Source of the DNA: Sulfitobacter sp. SK012
GTDB taxonomy: Bacteria; Pseudomonadota; Alphaproteobacteria; Rhodobacterales; Rhodobacteraceae
Length of the DNA stretch: 64,000 bases
Direction: 5' to 3'
Assembly (NCBI RefSeq): GCF_003352085.1
Contig: NZ_CP025804.1
Span: 2,356,001 to 2,420,000 of the forward strand
Of this stretch, positions 1 to 8,558 are shown piece by piece (within the stretch, counting starts at the first letter, position 1; the number at the start of each line of letters is the position of its first letter). Both the position numbers and the translations under genes were made by a program. The notes below the pieces were generated by a model. The model had not been told where the DNA came from. It saw nothing but the letters and a program-made list of their open reading frames with translations, and did no database searches.

Positions 1-79
1 GGTATTCCGCTTGTGCGGCCCCTGTGACGGCTGCCATGGCAAGTGCCATGGCTGTCACTGACGTCATAAATTTAGTCAT
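1..79 (-). CDS. Exported protein, N-terminal part only (signal peptide)
   Basis: The minus strand reads a start codon at 77-79 preceded by a purine-rich ribosome site (GGGAGAGAGAA). It continues open off the left edge of the window. The 26 residues present form a signal peptide: a short charged start (MTKF), a hydrophobic Ala/Met/Val stretch, then an AQA-type signal peptidase I cleavage motif. The mature protein lies outside the window, so its function cannot be read. Its divergent position next to an IclR regulator and amine-metabolism enzymes suggests a periplasmic solute-binding protein of an uptake system, which is inference only. Confidence 0.7.
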   Translation of the reverse strand, partial: MTKFMTSVTAMALAMAAVTGAAQAEY

Positions 80-97
80 TTCTCTCTCCCTGGTGTT

Positions 98-114
98 GGT
101 TCATATACTGAACC
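98..114. promoter_or_regulatory. Palindromic operator candidate between divergent genes
   Basis: GGTTCA-TATAC-TGAACC is a perfect inverted repeat with 6-base arms and a 5-base spacer. It lies between the exported-protein start at 79 and the IclR-family gene. IclR regulators usually bind short palindromes in such divergent intergenic regions, so this is the best candidate operator here. Binding is inferred from position only. Confidence 0.45.
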
Positions 115-192
115 GCTGTTATGTAAAAAAGGTTGCCTTGTTAAATTGCATGTGTCAAACTTTTTCTGAATTGGATGGAAAGCGAAGCCTGC

Positions 193-1002
193 ATGTCATC
201 AGCCGCAAAAACCCTTGAGTTATTGGCGCATTTTTCGTCGGCCCGGCCCGAGATTGGGTTATCGACGTTGTGCCGTCTGGCGCGCCGTGACAAGGCAACC
301 ACCTACCGCCACCTCCAAGCCCTTGAGGATGCGGGGTTTGTGGAGCAAAATCCGGCAACCAAACACTACCGCCTAGGCCCAATTGTGCTGCAGCTCGCGC
401 AGACCCGTGAGGAAACCGTCCCGCGAAAAGCAGGAGCCGAAGCTGCGTTGTCACGCTTGGCTGACGCTACCGGTGAGACGTCTCATGTATCAGTATTATC
501 AGGCACGACTGTCTATCCACTCGCATCTTGCGAATCGCCGAAACACGGCACGCGGGCGATCATCGACATTCAGACCTTCCCTTTGCATGCGACAGCATCA
601 GGCCTGTGCGCGCTGGCATTTGGTCCTTCCAAATTGATGGATGTGGCTACCGAAAACCTTCAAGCCTACACAGCAAAGACCGTACAAACCGCTGCAGACC
701 TCGAACAAGCTGTCCAATCTGCGCGCGACACCGGCTTTGGGCGTTCTGATCGCAGTTATGAAAATGAAATCCACAGCTTATCTGTTCCGGTTTTCGATCA
801 AACCGGCCTCTTTGCAGGTGCTGTATCTGTTGCGAGCGTCGCCACGCGGTTTTCGCAGGATCTTGAGCGCATTATTAAGAGTAATCTGGTTAGCGCCAGT
901 CGTGAAATTTCCCACAATTGGGGTGGAACGCCCCCTGCCGACATCGAGGCCGCCTGGGCCAAATCCCTTTCACCATCGCACGCATCGGAAACCGCATCAT
1001 GA
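193..1002 (+). CDS. IclR-family transcriptional regulator
   Basis: This 269-residue protein has the IclR layout. An N-terminal winged helix-turn-helix covers about residues 1-65, including the recognition segment RRDKATTYRHLQALEDAGFV. A C-terminal effector-binding domain follows (HATASGLCALAF, then RDTGFGRSDRSYENEIHSLSVPVFD). I chose the ATG at 193 because GGAAAGCGAAG precedes it at a usable distance and the helix-turn-helix begins just after it, as in the family. An in-frame ATG at 175 would add six residues. The stop overlaps the start of the next aminotransferase gene (ATGA), so the regulator is probably co-transcribed with the enzymes it is likely to control. The effector is unknown. Confidence 0.88.
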   Translation: MSSAAKTLELLAHFSSARPEIGLSTLCRLARRDKATTYRHLQALEDAGFVEQNPATKHYRLGPIVLQLAQTREETVPRKAGAEAALSRLADATGETSHVSVLSGTTVYPLASCESPKHGTRAIIDIQTFPLHATASGLCALAFGPSKLMDVATENLQAYTAKTVQTAADLEQAVQSARDTGFGRSDRSYENEIHSLSVPVFDQTGLFAGAVSVASVATRFSQDLERIIKSNLVSASREISHNWGGTPPADIEAAWAKSLSPSHASETAS

Positions 1003-2345
1003 AAGACTCAAACTTCCTGAAAGAACACAACGGTCGACTGATGTGGCACCCAATGACGTCGCCCCAAGACACCATTGATCATCCGCCGACCATCATTTCC
1101 GAAGCCAGCGGCGTTAACATTACCGACATTGACGGGCACACGGTCGTGGATGCCGTCGGTGGCATGTGGAACGTTAACCTTGGATATTCTTGCCAACCTG
1201 TAAAAGACGCAATGGCAGCTCAGCTTGAAAAACTCCCGTATTATTCGACCTTCCGAGGCACTTCGAACGAAGCCGCGATTGAGTTGTCGTACGAATTGAG
1301 TGAGTTTTTTGCGCCTGACGGCCTTAGCCGCGCGTTCTTTACTTCGGGCGGCTCAGATTCTGTGGAAACGGCGCTGCGTCTTGCGCGGCAATACCACAAG
1401 CTGCGCGGCGATGCGGGAAGGGTCAAATTCCTTAGCCTTAAAAAGGGTTACCATGGCACCCATATTGGCGGCGCGAGCGTCAACGGAAATGCGAATTTCC
1501 GCAATGCGTATGAACCGCTGCTGCCGGGCTGCTATCACATCCCTGCGCCCTATACGTACCGCAACCCTTTCAATGAAACTGACCCCGAAAAGCTGGCGCA
1601 ACTATGCGCCGCAGCGTTGGAGGATGAAATTGCCTTCCAAGGTGCCAACACCATTGCCGCGATGATCATCGAGCCGATCTTGGGTGCTGGTGGCGTGATC
1701 GTGCCGCATAAGTCCTTTGCGCCAATGGTCCGCGATATTTGTGAACGAAATGGTATTTTGTTGATCACGGATGAAGTTGTGACCGCGTATGGCCGCACCG
1801 GTGCGTGGTCCGGTGCCCGGCTTTGGGGCATTAAGCCTGATATGATGTGCACCGCCAAAGCCATCACCAACGGGTATTTCCCATTTGGGGCCGTGATGCT
1901 GGGTGACAAGATGATCGAGGCGTTCGAAAACAACCCCAATGCCAAAATTGGTCATGGCTACACATACTCTGGGCACCCTGTGGGCGCTGCCGCTGCACTG
2001 GCATGCCTGGCGGAAACCAAACGATTGAACGTCGTGGAAAACGCAGCCGCGCGGGGCGATCAGCTGTTCGCGGGCTGCAAAGCACTGATGGAAAAGCACG
2101 ATATCATTGGCGACGTCCGTGGCGGGCAAGGCTTGATGACTGCCATCGAAATGGTCAGCGACTGCGCAACAAAAAAACCGATCGACGCAGTCAGGGCCAC
2201 AACAGTGCAAAATGTCACTTATAAATCGGGTGCGATGATCCGCGTCTCTGGTCCCAACATCATCTTGTCACCGCCGTTGGTGTTGACCGAAACGGATGTT
2301 GCGACGATTTTATCGGCGCTCGATGCGGGTTTCACAGCAGCATGA
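999..2345 (+). CDS. Class III PLP-dependent aminotransferase (omega-amino acid or amine:pyruvate type)
   Basis: This 448-residue fold-type I PLP enzyme resembles omega-amino acid:pyruvate and amine aminotransferases. The phosphate-binding region SGGSDSVETALRLARQYH lies near residues 116-133. The cofactor Asp sits in TDEVVTAYGRTG (about Asp258) and the Schiff-base Lys in CTAKAITNGYFPFG (about Lys287). The start at 999 overlaps the regulator stop as ATGA. A longer reading from 918 lies wholly inside the regulator gene and is unlikely. Such enzymes move an amino group from a terminal amine or omega-amino acid to pyruvate or a similar acceptor. The substrate cannot be fixed from sequence, though the neighbours point to amine or amino alcohol breakdown. 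Confidence 0.88.
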   Translation: MKDSNFLKEHNGRLMWHPMTSPQDTIDHPPTIISEASGVNITDIDGHTVVDAVGGMWNVNLGYSCQPVKDAMAAQLEKLPYYSTFRGTSNEAAIELSYELSEFFAPDGLSRAFFTSGGSDSVETALRLARQYHKLRGDAGRVKFLSLKKGYHGTHIGGASVNGNANFRNAYEPLLPGCYHIPAPYTYRNPFNETDPEKLAQLCAAALEDEIAFQGANTIAAMIIEPILGAGGVIVPHKSFAPMVRDICERNGILLITDEVVTAYGRTGAWSGARLWGIKPDMMCTAKAITNGYFPFGAVMLGDKMIEAFENNPNAKIGHGYTYSGHPVGAAAALACLAETKRLNVVENAAARGDQLFAGCKALMEKHDIIGDVRGGQGLMTAIEMVSDCATKKPIDAVRATTVQNVTYKSGAMIRVSGPNIILSPPLVLTETDVATILSALDAGFTAA

Positions 2346-2354
2346 GGCACCGAC

Positions 2355-2435
2355 ATGACTGACAACCACGGTATCTTTATTAGGCCCAAATTAGAAAAGT
2401 CTGCGCTGGCTAAGACGCTGGCGGGGCTAATTTAA
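2355..2435 (+). CDS. Possible 26-residue leader-like ORF
   Basis: A short frame starts with ATG at 2355 and ends with TAA at 2433-2435. The next gene's ATG begins at the very next base (2436). The predicted peptide starts MTDNHGIFIRPKLEK and has no recognised similarity. The exact stop/start contact would allow translational coupling, and the GGCGGGG that serves the downstream start lies inside this frame. It may equally be chance, because the ribosome site in front of 2355 is weak. Confidence 0.25.
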   Translation: MTDNHGIFIRPKLEKSALAKTLAGLI

Positions 2436-3725
2436 ATGACACGCACCACAGCACAATTACTGGCAGACCGCGCGCGACTTCTGGGGCCGAATGTGTCGAC
2501 GTTCTATGACGATCCGGTCCATTTCGTGAAAGCTCAAGGTGTGTGGTTATGGGATGCGGAGGGCCGTAAATACCTCGATTGTTATAACAACGTGCCTCAC
2601 GTCGGGCACTGTAACCCGCGTGTTGTCGATGCGATCTGCCGGCAAGCCAGTACGCTGAACATACACACGCGCTATCTGCATGACGGCATCCTAGATTACA
2701 TCGAAAAGCTGACCTCGACGATGGATGCAACGTTGGACACCGCGATCCTGACCTGCACGGGTTCAGAGGCCAACGACATCGCCCTGCGCATGGCCAAAGC
2801 GGTGACCGGCAAGCGCGGCATCATTGCAACCGACGCGACCTATCACGGCAACACAGCGCTGGTCAGCCAGCTGAGCAAATCCAACGTCCCCAAGGTGGGC
2901 TTTGGGCTAGATCAGTATTTCCGTTTCGTCGATGCGCCAGACAGCTACCGAAACCACGACCCTGATGGCTTGATGTTCGCGGCCTCTGTCGCTGACCAAA
3001 TCGCAGCACTTGAGGAAGATGGTACTGGCTTTGCGGCCTTGGTCGTGTGTCCGTATTTTCTGAATGAAGGCTTTCCCGACAATCCTGCTGGCTGGCTGAA
3101 ACCTACTGCTGAAGTGGTGCGCAAGGCTGGTGGAGTGCTGATTTGCGACGAAGTGCAATCAGGCTTTGGGCGCACTGGTACTCACCTTTGGGCCCACGAG
3201 AAGATGGGCGTGGTCCCCGATGTCGTTGTGTTGGGTAAACCTATGGCCAATGGGCATCCTGTTGGCGGCGTGGTCGCCAACCGCGATATCGTCAAAGCTT
3301 TCAGGTCTGGCTATCGCTATTTCAATACTTTCGGTGGTAATCCAGTATCCTGCGCTGCTGCGATGGCTGTGCTGGAAGAGATGGAAGACCAGAACTTGAT
3401 GGCAAACGCCAAGACCGTGGGCGAACATGCCCGCAAGCGTCTGAATGCCCTCGCCCAGAAATACGACGTGATCGGTGATGTGCGTGGCTCAGGCCTTGTT
3501 TTTGGGGCCGAACTGGTGACAGATCCCGACACTAAATCCCCCGCTAGCGATTTCACCGACCGCATCATCAATGCCATGCGCCACCGTGGGATCATCCATT
3601 CCAAGCTAGGTCGGCACAAAAACACCCTCAAGATCCGCCCACCGATGCCGTTTTCAATTGAGAATGCGGACCTGTTGTTCGACACATTGGACGACGTTCT
3701 TGGGCAAACTCCGATGATCAAATGA
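2436..3725 (+). CDS. Class III PLP enzyme of the AGXT2L (amino-alcohol phosphate phospho-lyase) type
   Basis: This 429-residue PLP enzyme has the class III core: TCTGSEANDIALRMAKA at about 106-122, the cofactor Asp in CDEVQSGFGRTG (Asp238) and the Schiff-base Lys in VLGKPMANGHPVGG (Lys268). The segment YLDCYNNVPHVGHCNP (about 46-61) closely matches my memory of the ethanolamine-phosphate and 5-phosphohydroxylysine phospho-lyases (AGXT2L1 and AGXT2L2), which eliminate phosphate and ammonia instead of transaminating. The adjoining gene encodes a small-molecule kinase that overlaps its stop by four bases, and a kinase is the partner expected for a phospho-lyase. A plain aminotransferase activity remains possible. 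Confidence 0.82.
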   Translation: MTRTTAQLLADRARLLGPNVSTFYDDPVHFVKAQGVWLWDAEGRKYLDCYNNVPHVGHCNPRVVDAICRQASTLNIHTRYLHDGILDYIEKLTSTMDATLDTAILTCTGSEANDIALRMAKAVTGKRGIIATDATYHGNTALVSQLSKSNVPKVGFGLDQYFRFVDAPDSYRNHDPDGLMFAASVADQIAALEEDGTGFAALVVCPYFLNEGFPDNPAGWLKPTAEVVRKAGGVLICDEVQSGFGRTGTHLWAHEKMGVVPDVVVLGKPMANGHPVGGVVANRDIVKAFRSGYRYFNTFGGNPVSCAAAMAVLEEMEDQNLMANAKTVGEHARKRLNALAQKYDVIGDVRGSGLVFGAELVTDPDTKSPASDFTDRIINAMRHRGIIHSKLGRHKNTLKIRPPMPFSIENADLLFDTLDDVLGQTPMIK

Positions 3726-4666
3726 ACGCCATTGTAGAGCAAGCACTGGTATTGTGGGGGTTGGAGGGGGCTGAATATATCCTTGTCGCCACTCGCGAAA
3801 ACGCGGTCTACAAAATCACCACCGAGCACCACATGTTTGCCCTTAGGCTGCACCGTCAAGGCTACCGTACAGACATCGAGTTGCAGTCTGAATTACAATG
3901 GATGGAAGCCGCTGCATCGGGCGGAATTCGGGTGCCGGCCCCCCTTCCATCTTTGTCTGGCGACATGTTGCATGTGCTCGATGATGTTCAGGTCGATGTT
4001 TTGACTTGGCTTTCCGGCGTGACATTGGACGCAGCCCTTGAGGGGCTGCTACCCACTGCGCGCGCGGTATTATTTTACCGCGTCGGGCAGGAAATGGCAT
4101 GCCTGCATGACGTATCAGATGCATGGGAACAGCCAGCCCGGTTTGCACGCTGTGCATGGGACCGCGATGGGCTGCTCGGCGAGGCACCGCTTTGGGGTCG
4201 GTTTTGGGACAACCCTGCCCTCACGTCTCATGACCGCGACCTCTTTCTAGCGATGCGCGACAAGGCGTATGCCGAGTTGGCCAAACTGGAAGCTAAACTA
4301 GATTATGGACTGATCCATGCAGATTTGGTCAGCGCGAATGTCATGGTCGACGGCGATCAGATACAGCTTATCGACTTTGACGATGGTGGATTTGGTTTCA
4401 GGCTCTTTGACATCGCCACCGCCTTGTTGAAACACCTCGACGCGCCCGATTTTTCAACTCTGCGAACGGGCCTGATCGAGGGCTATACCTCTGTGCGGCC
4501 GATCGACCTCGCAGTGCTCGACCTGTTTATCTTACTCAGATCCGCCACCTATGTCGGATGGAACATCACGAGGATGACTGAGGATGGGACGTCCGGACGA
4601 AACGCGCGCTTCATCAGCACAACGAAACAGCTCGCCACGGCCTACATGGAACCCGACGGTATCTAG
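3722..4666 (+). CDS. APH-fold small-molecule kinase (hydroxylysine/homoserine kinase-like)
   Basis: This 314-residue aminoglycoside-phosphotransferase-fold protein has the catalytic loop HADLVSAN (His199, Asp201, Asn206) and the metal-binding DFDD (218-221). The N-lobe has ENAVYKI and a conserved FALRLHR with the ATP-binding Lys/Arg region. The ATG overlaps the preceding stop as ATGA, so the two products are likely made in fixed proportion. Members of this group phosphorylate choline, homoserine or hydroxylysine. Next to an AGXT2L-type enzyme, phosphorylation of a hydroxylated amine followed by phosphate elimination is the most economical reading. A true antibiotic-resistance role is unlikely. 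The substrate is unknown. Confidence 0.82.
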   Translation: MNAIVEQALVLWGLEGAEYILVATRENAVYKITTEHHMFALRLHRQGYRTDIELQSELQWMEAAASGGIRVPAPLPSLSGDMLHVLDDVQVDVLTWLSGVTLDAALEGLLPTARAVLFYRVGQEMACLHDVSDAWEQPARFARCAWDRDGLLGEAPLWGRFWDNPALTSHDRDLFLAMRDKAYAELAKLEAKLDYGLIHADLVSANVMVDGDQIQLIDFDDGGFGFRLFDIATALLKHLDAPDFSTLRTGLIEGYTSVRPIDLAVLDLFILLRSATYVGWNITRMTEDGTSGRNARFISTTKQLATAYMEPDGI

Positions 4667-4856
4667 CGAAACAGTTAGATGCTGCGCCTGCCCAAGAGTT
4701 GCCAAGATCATTCAAGACGAATCTCTTTGGCCGTAACCCCAATGATACCAGGATGGAAAAGCTGGAAAACAGGGCAAGCCCCAGCAGTAAGCGATCATGG
4801 ACCCTCTTTGAGTCACATCCACTGCGGCAGATAAGGCCATGGCTTGTAAGGAAAAA

Positions 4857-4933
4857 TGGTGAACCCAGTAGGATTCGAACCTACGACCTTCGCCTTCGGA
4901 GGGCGACACTCTATCCAGCTGAGCTATGGGTCC
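4857..4933 (-). tRNA. tRNA-Arg (anticodon CCG)
   Basis: The minus strand folds into a full cloverleaf. The acceptor stem GGACCCA pairs with TGGGTTC, and a TCGCC/GGCGA anticodon stem encloses the loop CTCCGAA with anticodon CCG. The T-loop is TTCGAAT. The CCA end is encoded at 4857-4859. It lies 59 bp beyond the sufS stop on the same strand with no clear terminator between, so read-through from the suf operon is possible. Confidence 0.95.
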
Positions 4934-4992
4934 AACACCGCTTGGTATAGCCAGCCTCCTAGGCCCCTGCAATTGGAAAATCGGTTCAGCGA

Positions 4993-6213
4993 TTAGGCAA
5001 AAAGGTCATGTGCCAACTCAAGGGCGTCGATCAGCGTGTCGACTTCGCTTTCAGTATTATAAAGGCCAAAGGACGCCCGGCAGGTAGCGCTGAGGCCCAA
5101 ATGCGCCATCAAAGGTCCTGCGCAATGTTGCCCTGCACGCACAGCAACGCCCTTTTTGTCGAGGATCGTGGAGATGTCATGGGCATGTGCGGCACCATCT
5201 AGCGTAAAGCTAAAAATTGCAGCCTTATCCGGCGTCGTGCCTTGAACCTGTAGCCAATTCAGCCCCCCAAGCTTTGCGGTCGCGTAATCGCGTAGCTTTG
5301 CTTCGTGGGCGGCGATGTTGTCCATGCCGAGCCCCATCATATACTCAAGCGCCACGCCCAATCCGATGGTCTGGACGATACCGGGCGTGCCTGCTTCAAA
5401 TTTCATGGGGGGATCGTTGTATGTGACACCTTCTTTGGTCACTTCGCGGATCATATCACCGCCGCCAATAAACGGGCGCATCTCATCCATCCGTACGCGT
5501 TTGATATAGGTCGCGCCAGATCCCGAAGGACCGTAAAGCTTGTGGCCTGTCACGGCATAAAAATCGCACCCGATGTCGGCGACATCGACGGGCAAATGCA
5601 CTGCCGCTTGTGAGCCATCAACCAACACCGGAACGCCATGCGCATGTGCAGCAGTTGTGATGGATTTCACATCAACAAGCGTTCCTAAGACATTGGAAAG
5701 ATGCGTAATTGCGATCAGCTTCGTTCGTGGCGTTATCGCATCGATCACCGCTTGCGGATCAAGAGCACCCGTCGCATCCACATCGACCCACTTAAGGACA
5801 ACACCTTGGCGTTCGCGTAAAAAGTTCCAAGGTACGATGTTGGCATGATGCTCCATCACACTGAGGATGATCTCATCCCCGGCTTCCATGCGCGGCATTG
5901 CCCACCCATAAGCGACCAGATTGATCCCTTCGGTTGTTCCGGAATTGATGACGATCTCATCCTCGGAGGGTGCGCCCAAGAAACGCGCAATCGTGCCACG
6001 TACGGCCTCATACTTGTCAGTTGCAAGATTAGAAAGGTAGTGCAAGCCTCTGTGAACATTGGCATATTCCATCGAATAGGCTTGCGTGATGGCATCGATA
6101 ACCACCTGCGGTTTTTGCGCCGAAGCCCCGTTATCGAGATAGACCAACGGCTTGCCGTTTACCTCCCGCGCGAGAATTGGAAAGTCGCGGCGCACTGCTG
6201 TTACATCAAACAT
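4993..6213 (-). CDS. sufS: SufS-type cysteine desulfurase
   Basis: This 406-residue group II cysteine desulfurase takes sulfur from cysteine as a persulfide for Fe-S cluster assembly. The PLP Lys is in [11 protein letters not shown] (Lys225). The catalytic Cys is in [10 protein letters not shown] (Cys364), in the short, ordered active-site loop typical of SufS rather than IscS. The motif EHHANIVPW near residue 121 is also characteristic. It is the last protein gene of the suf operon and overlaps the upstream membrane gene by eight bases. The operon also has an IscS-type desulfurase at its front, so two cysteine desulfurases are made from one transcript. No SufE or SufU partner gene is present in the window. 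Confidence 0.95.
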   Translation of the reverse strand: MFDVTAVRRDFPILAREVNGKPLVYLDNGASAQKPQVVIDAITQAYSMEYANVHRGLHYLSNLATDKYEAVRGTIARFLGAPSEDEIVINSGTTEGINLVAYGWAMPRMEAGDEIILSVMEHHANIVPWNFLRERQGVVLKWVDVDATGALDPQAVIDAITPRTKLIAITHLSNVLGTLVDVKSITTAAHAHGVPVLVDGSQAAVHLPVDVADIGCDFYAVTGHKLYGPSGSGATYIKRVRMDEMRPFIGGGDMIREVTKEGVTYNDPPMKFEAGTPGIVQTIGLGVALEYMMGLGMDNIAAHEAKLRDYATAKLGGLNWLQVQGTTPDKAAIFSFTLDGAAHAHDISTILDKKGVAVRAGQHCAGPLMAHLGLSATCRASFGLYNTESEVDTLIDALELAHDLFA

Positions 6214-6799
6214 TTGTAGGCACTCCCATTGCGGTCAGTCCGACCACCATCGCCAAAATCAACAAACCGATCACCATGCCAATTGCGGCTAAGACCAACA
6301 CAACAACCCCTTGCAGCATCGAAGAAAGTTGCAACGCCGTGGCGATGAAATTGATCAGTATCCAAAGGCCTAAAAACCCAACTAGGACCGAGAACGCCAA
6401 ACCCAACAGCGGCGACAACGGGAGTAAGACCAACAAAACGATCTGTGCGGCGGCACGCAGCGCCTGCAGCCAGACCATCAGGACCAACAAATCTCCCAAG
6501 TCGCCTTTTCCGCCAATCGCGAGCCCGGTCCAATAAAACGCATGGACACTTAGCACTAACACACCAGAAAGGATGACGAAGAATGCCAAGGGATTCAGGA
6601 AAAGTTGAGGAATTTCAGCGGTATCACCAGCGACTCTGAGCTGTATCGTGAAGATGAATGTGTTCGCCACAGCAACCAGCGCCAGGCCCGACCACAGCGT
6701 ATTGCGGTCAAACCCGAACGAGATGATATGACGCGCCGCAGCTTGCGGGTCGCGCAAGGTCAGGACAGCAAGGTCCATGAGAGATTGTTTGAGGCTCAT
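6206..6799 (-). CDS. Yip1-like multi-pass membrane protein in the suf operon
   Basis: This 197-residue protein consists mostly of hydrophobic segments, about five to six membrane helices. It includes PLAFFVILSGVLVLSVHAFYW and LVLMVWLQALRAAAQIVLLVLLPL, after an N-terminal amphipathic stretch with RDPQAAARHI. The pattern matches the Yip1 domain family. It overlaps its upstream neighbour by four bases and sufS by eight, so it is translationally coupled into the suf operon. No catalytic motif is visible. The role in iron-sulfur metabolism, if any, is unknown; a membrane-anchoring or iron/sulfur-access role is speculation. Confidence 0.75.
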   Translation of the reverse strand: MSLKQSLMDLAVLTLRDPQAAARHIISFGFDRNTLWSGLALVAVANTFIFTIQLRVAGDTAEIPQLFLNPLAFFVILSGVLVLSVHAFYWTGLAIGGKGDLGDLLVLMVWLQALRAAAQIVLLVLLPLSPLLGLAFSVLVGFLGLWILINFIATALQLSSMLQGVVVLVLAAIGMVIGLLILAMVVGLTAMGVPTNV

Positions 6800-7281
6800 A
6801 CGTTACCCTCTGCGGCCAAAAGGCCACTTGCCCAGAACCAACCAAAAACGCAAAGCCATACAATACCAACGGCTTGCAGTTGAATGCTTGGACCAATAAA
6901 TCCGGCAACAATACCAAGGAGTAAGAGCACCGGCGTCGATGCCAAAAGCGACCAGAACAATGTCATGCGGATTTCATACCCGGTGATCTGGCGGCGTGCG
7001 ATTTTTGACAACGCCCAGATCATCGCTGCGAAGGCATAAAGTATCAACGGCATCAAAAAAATCCACAAGAACGCACTCCAATACAGACGCACGGCAAGTG
7101 GACCTTCGGGGTCCAGCTGTGCCTCACGGGCTTGATATGGCGCAGAGGCGATAAAGATCAACAATCCAGCCAATAGCAGGAAAATTAAGGCGCGGACCTC
7201 GTTGCGCCCTTGCGAAATAAAACGCGCCATGACGCGGCCCGGGCCACGGTACGTCGCCAGAATGTCGCTTGTGAGCGCCAT
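6796..7281 (-). CDS. Second Yip1-like membrane protein in the suf operon
   Basis: This 161-residue protein has about four predicted membrane helices (LIFLLLAGLLIFIAS, AFLWIFLMPLILYAFAAMIW, LLLLGIVAGFIG and AVGIVWLCVFGWFWASGLL). Like the next gene it looks Yip1-like, starting with a conserved soluble region MALTSDILATYRGPGRVM. Its ATG overlaps the sufD stop (TGATG), and its own end overlaps the next start. The two proteins may form a heteromeric membrane complex. I know similar membrane genes between sufD and sufS in other Rhodobacterales, which argues against chance insertion. Function unknown. Confidence 0.72.
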   Translation of the reverse strand: MALTSDILATYRGPGRVMARFISQGRNEVRALIFLLLAGLLIFIASAPYQAREAQLDPEGPLAVRLYWSAFLWIFLMPLILYAFAAMIWALSKIARRQITGYEIRMTLFWSLLASTPVLLLLGIVAGFIGPSIQLQAVGIVWLCVFGWFWASGLLAAEGNV

Positions 7282-8558
7282 CAGCTTTTGTGCCGTTCCA
7301 GCCAGCCTGCCAGGCGTGCATTGATCTGATCACGCAGGTCTTCGGCCTCGATTTCCTCGACGGCCTCAGCGAGGAACGCGAGGGTCAGCAGATTTGTGGC
7401 TTCAGTTGCTGGAACCCCACGCGAACGCATGTAGAACATCGCATCCTCATCAATCGCACCTGAAGTTGATCCGTGCGAACAGGCAACATCATCTGCGTAG
7501 ATTTCAAGCTCTGGCTTGGCGAGAAACTGACTATCCTCGTCCAACAGCAGCGACTGGCTGATCTGATAACCATCGGTTTTTTGCGCGCCGGCCTTAACCA
7601 AAATCTTACCCTGGAAAACACCTGTGGCACCGTTGCGCAGGACCTTCTTGAAAACCTGCCGGCTTTGACAATTCAGTGAATCGTGGGTCACGAAAACGGT
7701 GTCGTCATGCACAAAATCACCATCGCCAACGCATGCCCCAGCGACAGTTGCGTGGGAATCGTCGCCGACCATCTCAATCACGCATTCATTGCGCGTCAGC
7801 ATGCCGTTGACCGTGACGGTGAAGGATTTGAAATTAGCCTCGGCACCAATGCGGGCAAAGACATGGGTTGCAGCGCGGCGTTCTGGGTCGCGCCCTTGGG
7901 CACGGACATGATGAAAAGAAGCACCATCAGCCACTTCTACTTCCATGACAGTATTTAGACGCGCAGCGCCGGGGCCGTTTTCTAGCAACGTCATGGAAGC
8001 TTTGGCATCCAACTTAATGCAATGGTGTAAGATCGCATCAGAACTATCTGATTTATGTTTATAAATTAAGTTCACAGGTTTGCTTGGCTTGCCTGTGACA
8101 TGGATCAGAATACCGTCGGCTGCCATCGCGGTGTTGAGTGCGGCAAGCGGGCGCGGAACAGGCGTTTGGCCGCGCGTTTCGAGCACTCCGTAAAGCGCTG
8201 TCGCCCAATGCAAATCACTGCGCGCCTGAGCGAGCCTTTCAATGCGAATGCCCTCCAGGGCCAAGTCATCAGAGGCATCAACGTCAAATTCACCGTCTAC
8301 AAACACCAGCTTAATGCTGTCGAATTCGCCAAAAATTGGCGCTTCGTCTGTAGGGTACACAGCAGCTTTGGGCGCGGTTTCTTGGGTCAGTGTATCAGGG
8401 CGGGTGAATTTCCAATACTCATCGCGCCGTGTTGGCAGGCCCATCGTGTGCAGGCGTGACAATGCTTCTTCGCGTGCGGGTTGGTCCCACGTCGCGTCAG
8501 GCAAGCTGAGCGAGGCGATCCAGCCCTCTGCCGTTTTTTCAAGTACAGCGTCGGCCAT
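7281..8558 (-). CDS. sufD: SufD, scaffold subunit of the SufBC2D complex
   Basis: This 425-residue protein is the usual length for SufD. It carries the SufB/SufD beta-helix core and the conserved C-terminal region: KILVKAGAQKTDGYQISQSLLLDEDSQFLAKPELEI, then DDVACSHGSTSGAIDEDAMFYMRSRG. The N-terminal part contains RRDEYWKFTRPD, typical of SufD. It partners SufB and the SufC ATPase to build Fe-S clusters in the cytoplasm. The start overlaps the sufC stop, showing tight coupling, and the downstream Yip1-like gene overlaps its own stop. Nothing appears truncated. Confidence 0.95.
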   Translation of the reverse strand: MADAVLEKTAEGWIASLSLPDATWDQPAREEALSRLHTMGLPTRRDEYWKFTRPDTLTQETAPKAAVYPTDEAPIFGEFDSIKLVFVDGEFDVDASDDLALEGIRIERLAQARSDLHWATALYGVLETRGQTPVPRPLAALNTAMAADGILIHVTGKPSKPVNLIYKHKSDSSDAILHHCIKLDAKASMTLLENGPGAARLNTVMEVEVADGASFHHVRAQGRDPERRAATHVFARIGAEANFKSFTVTVNGMLTRNECVIEMVGDDSHATVAGACVGDGDFVHDDTVFVTHDSLNCQSRQVFKKVLRNGATGVFQGKILVKAGAQKTDGYQISQSLLLDEDSQFLAKPELEIYADDVACSHGSTSGAIDEDAMFYMRSRGVPATEATNLLTLAFLAEAVEEIEAEDLRDQINARLAGWLERHKS

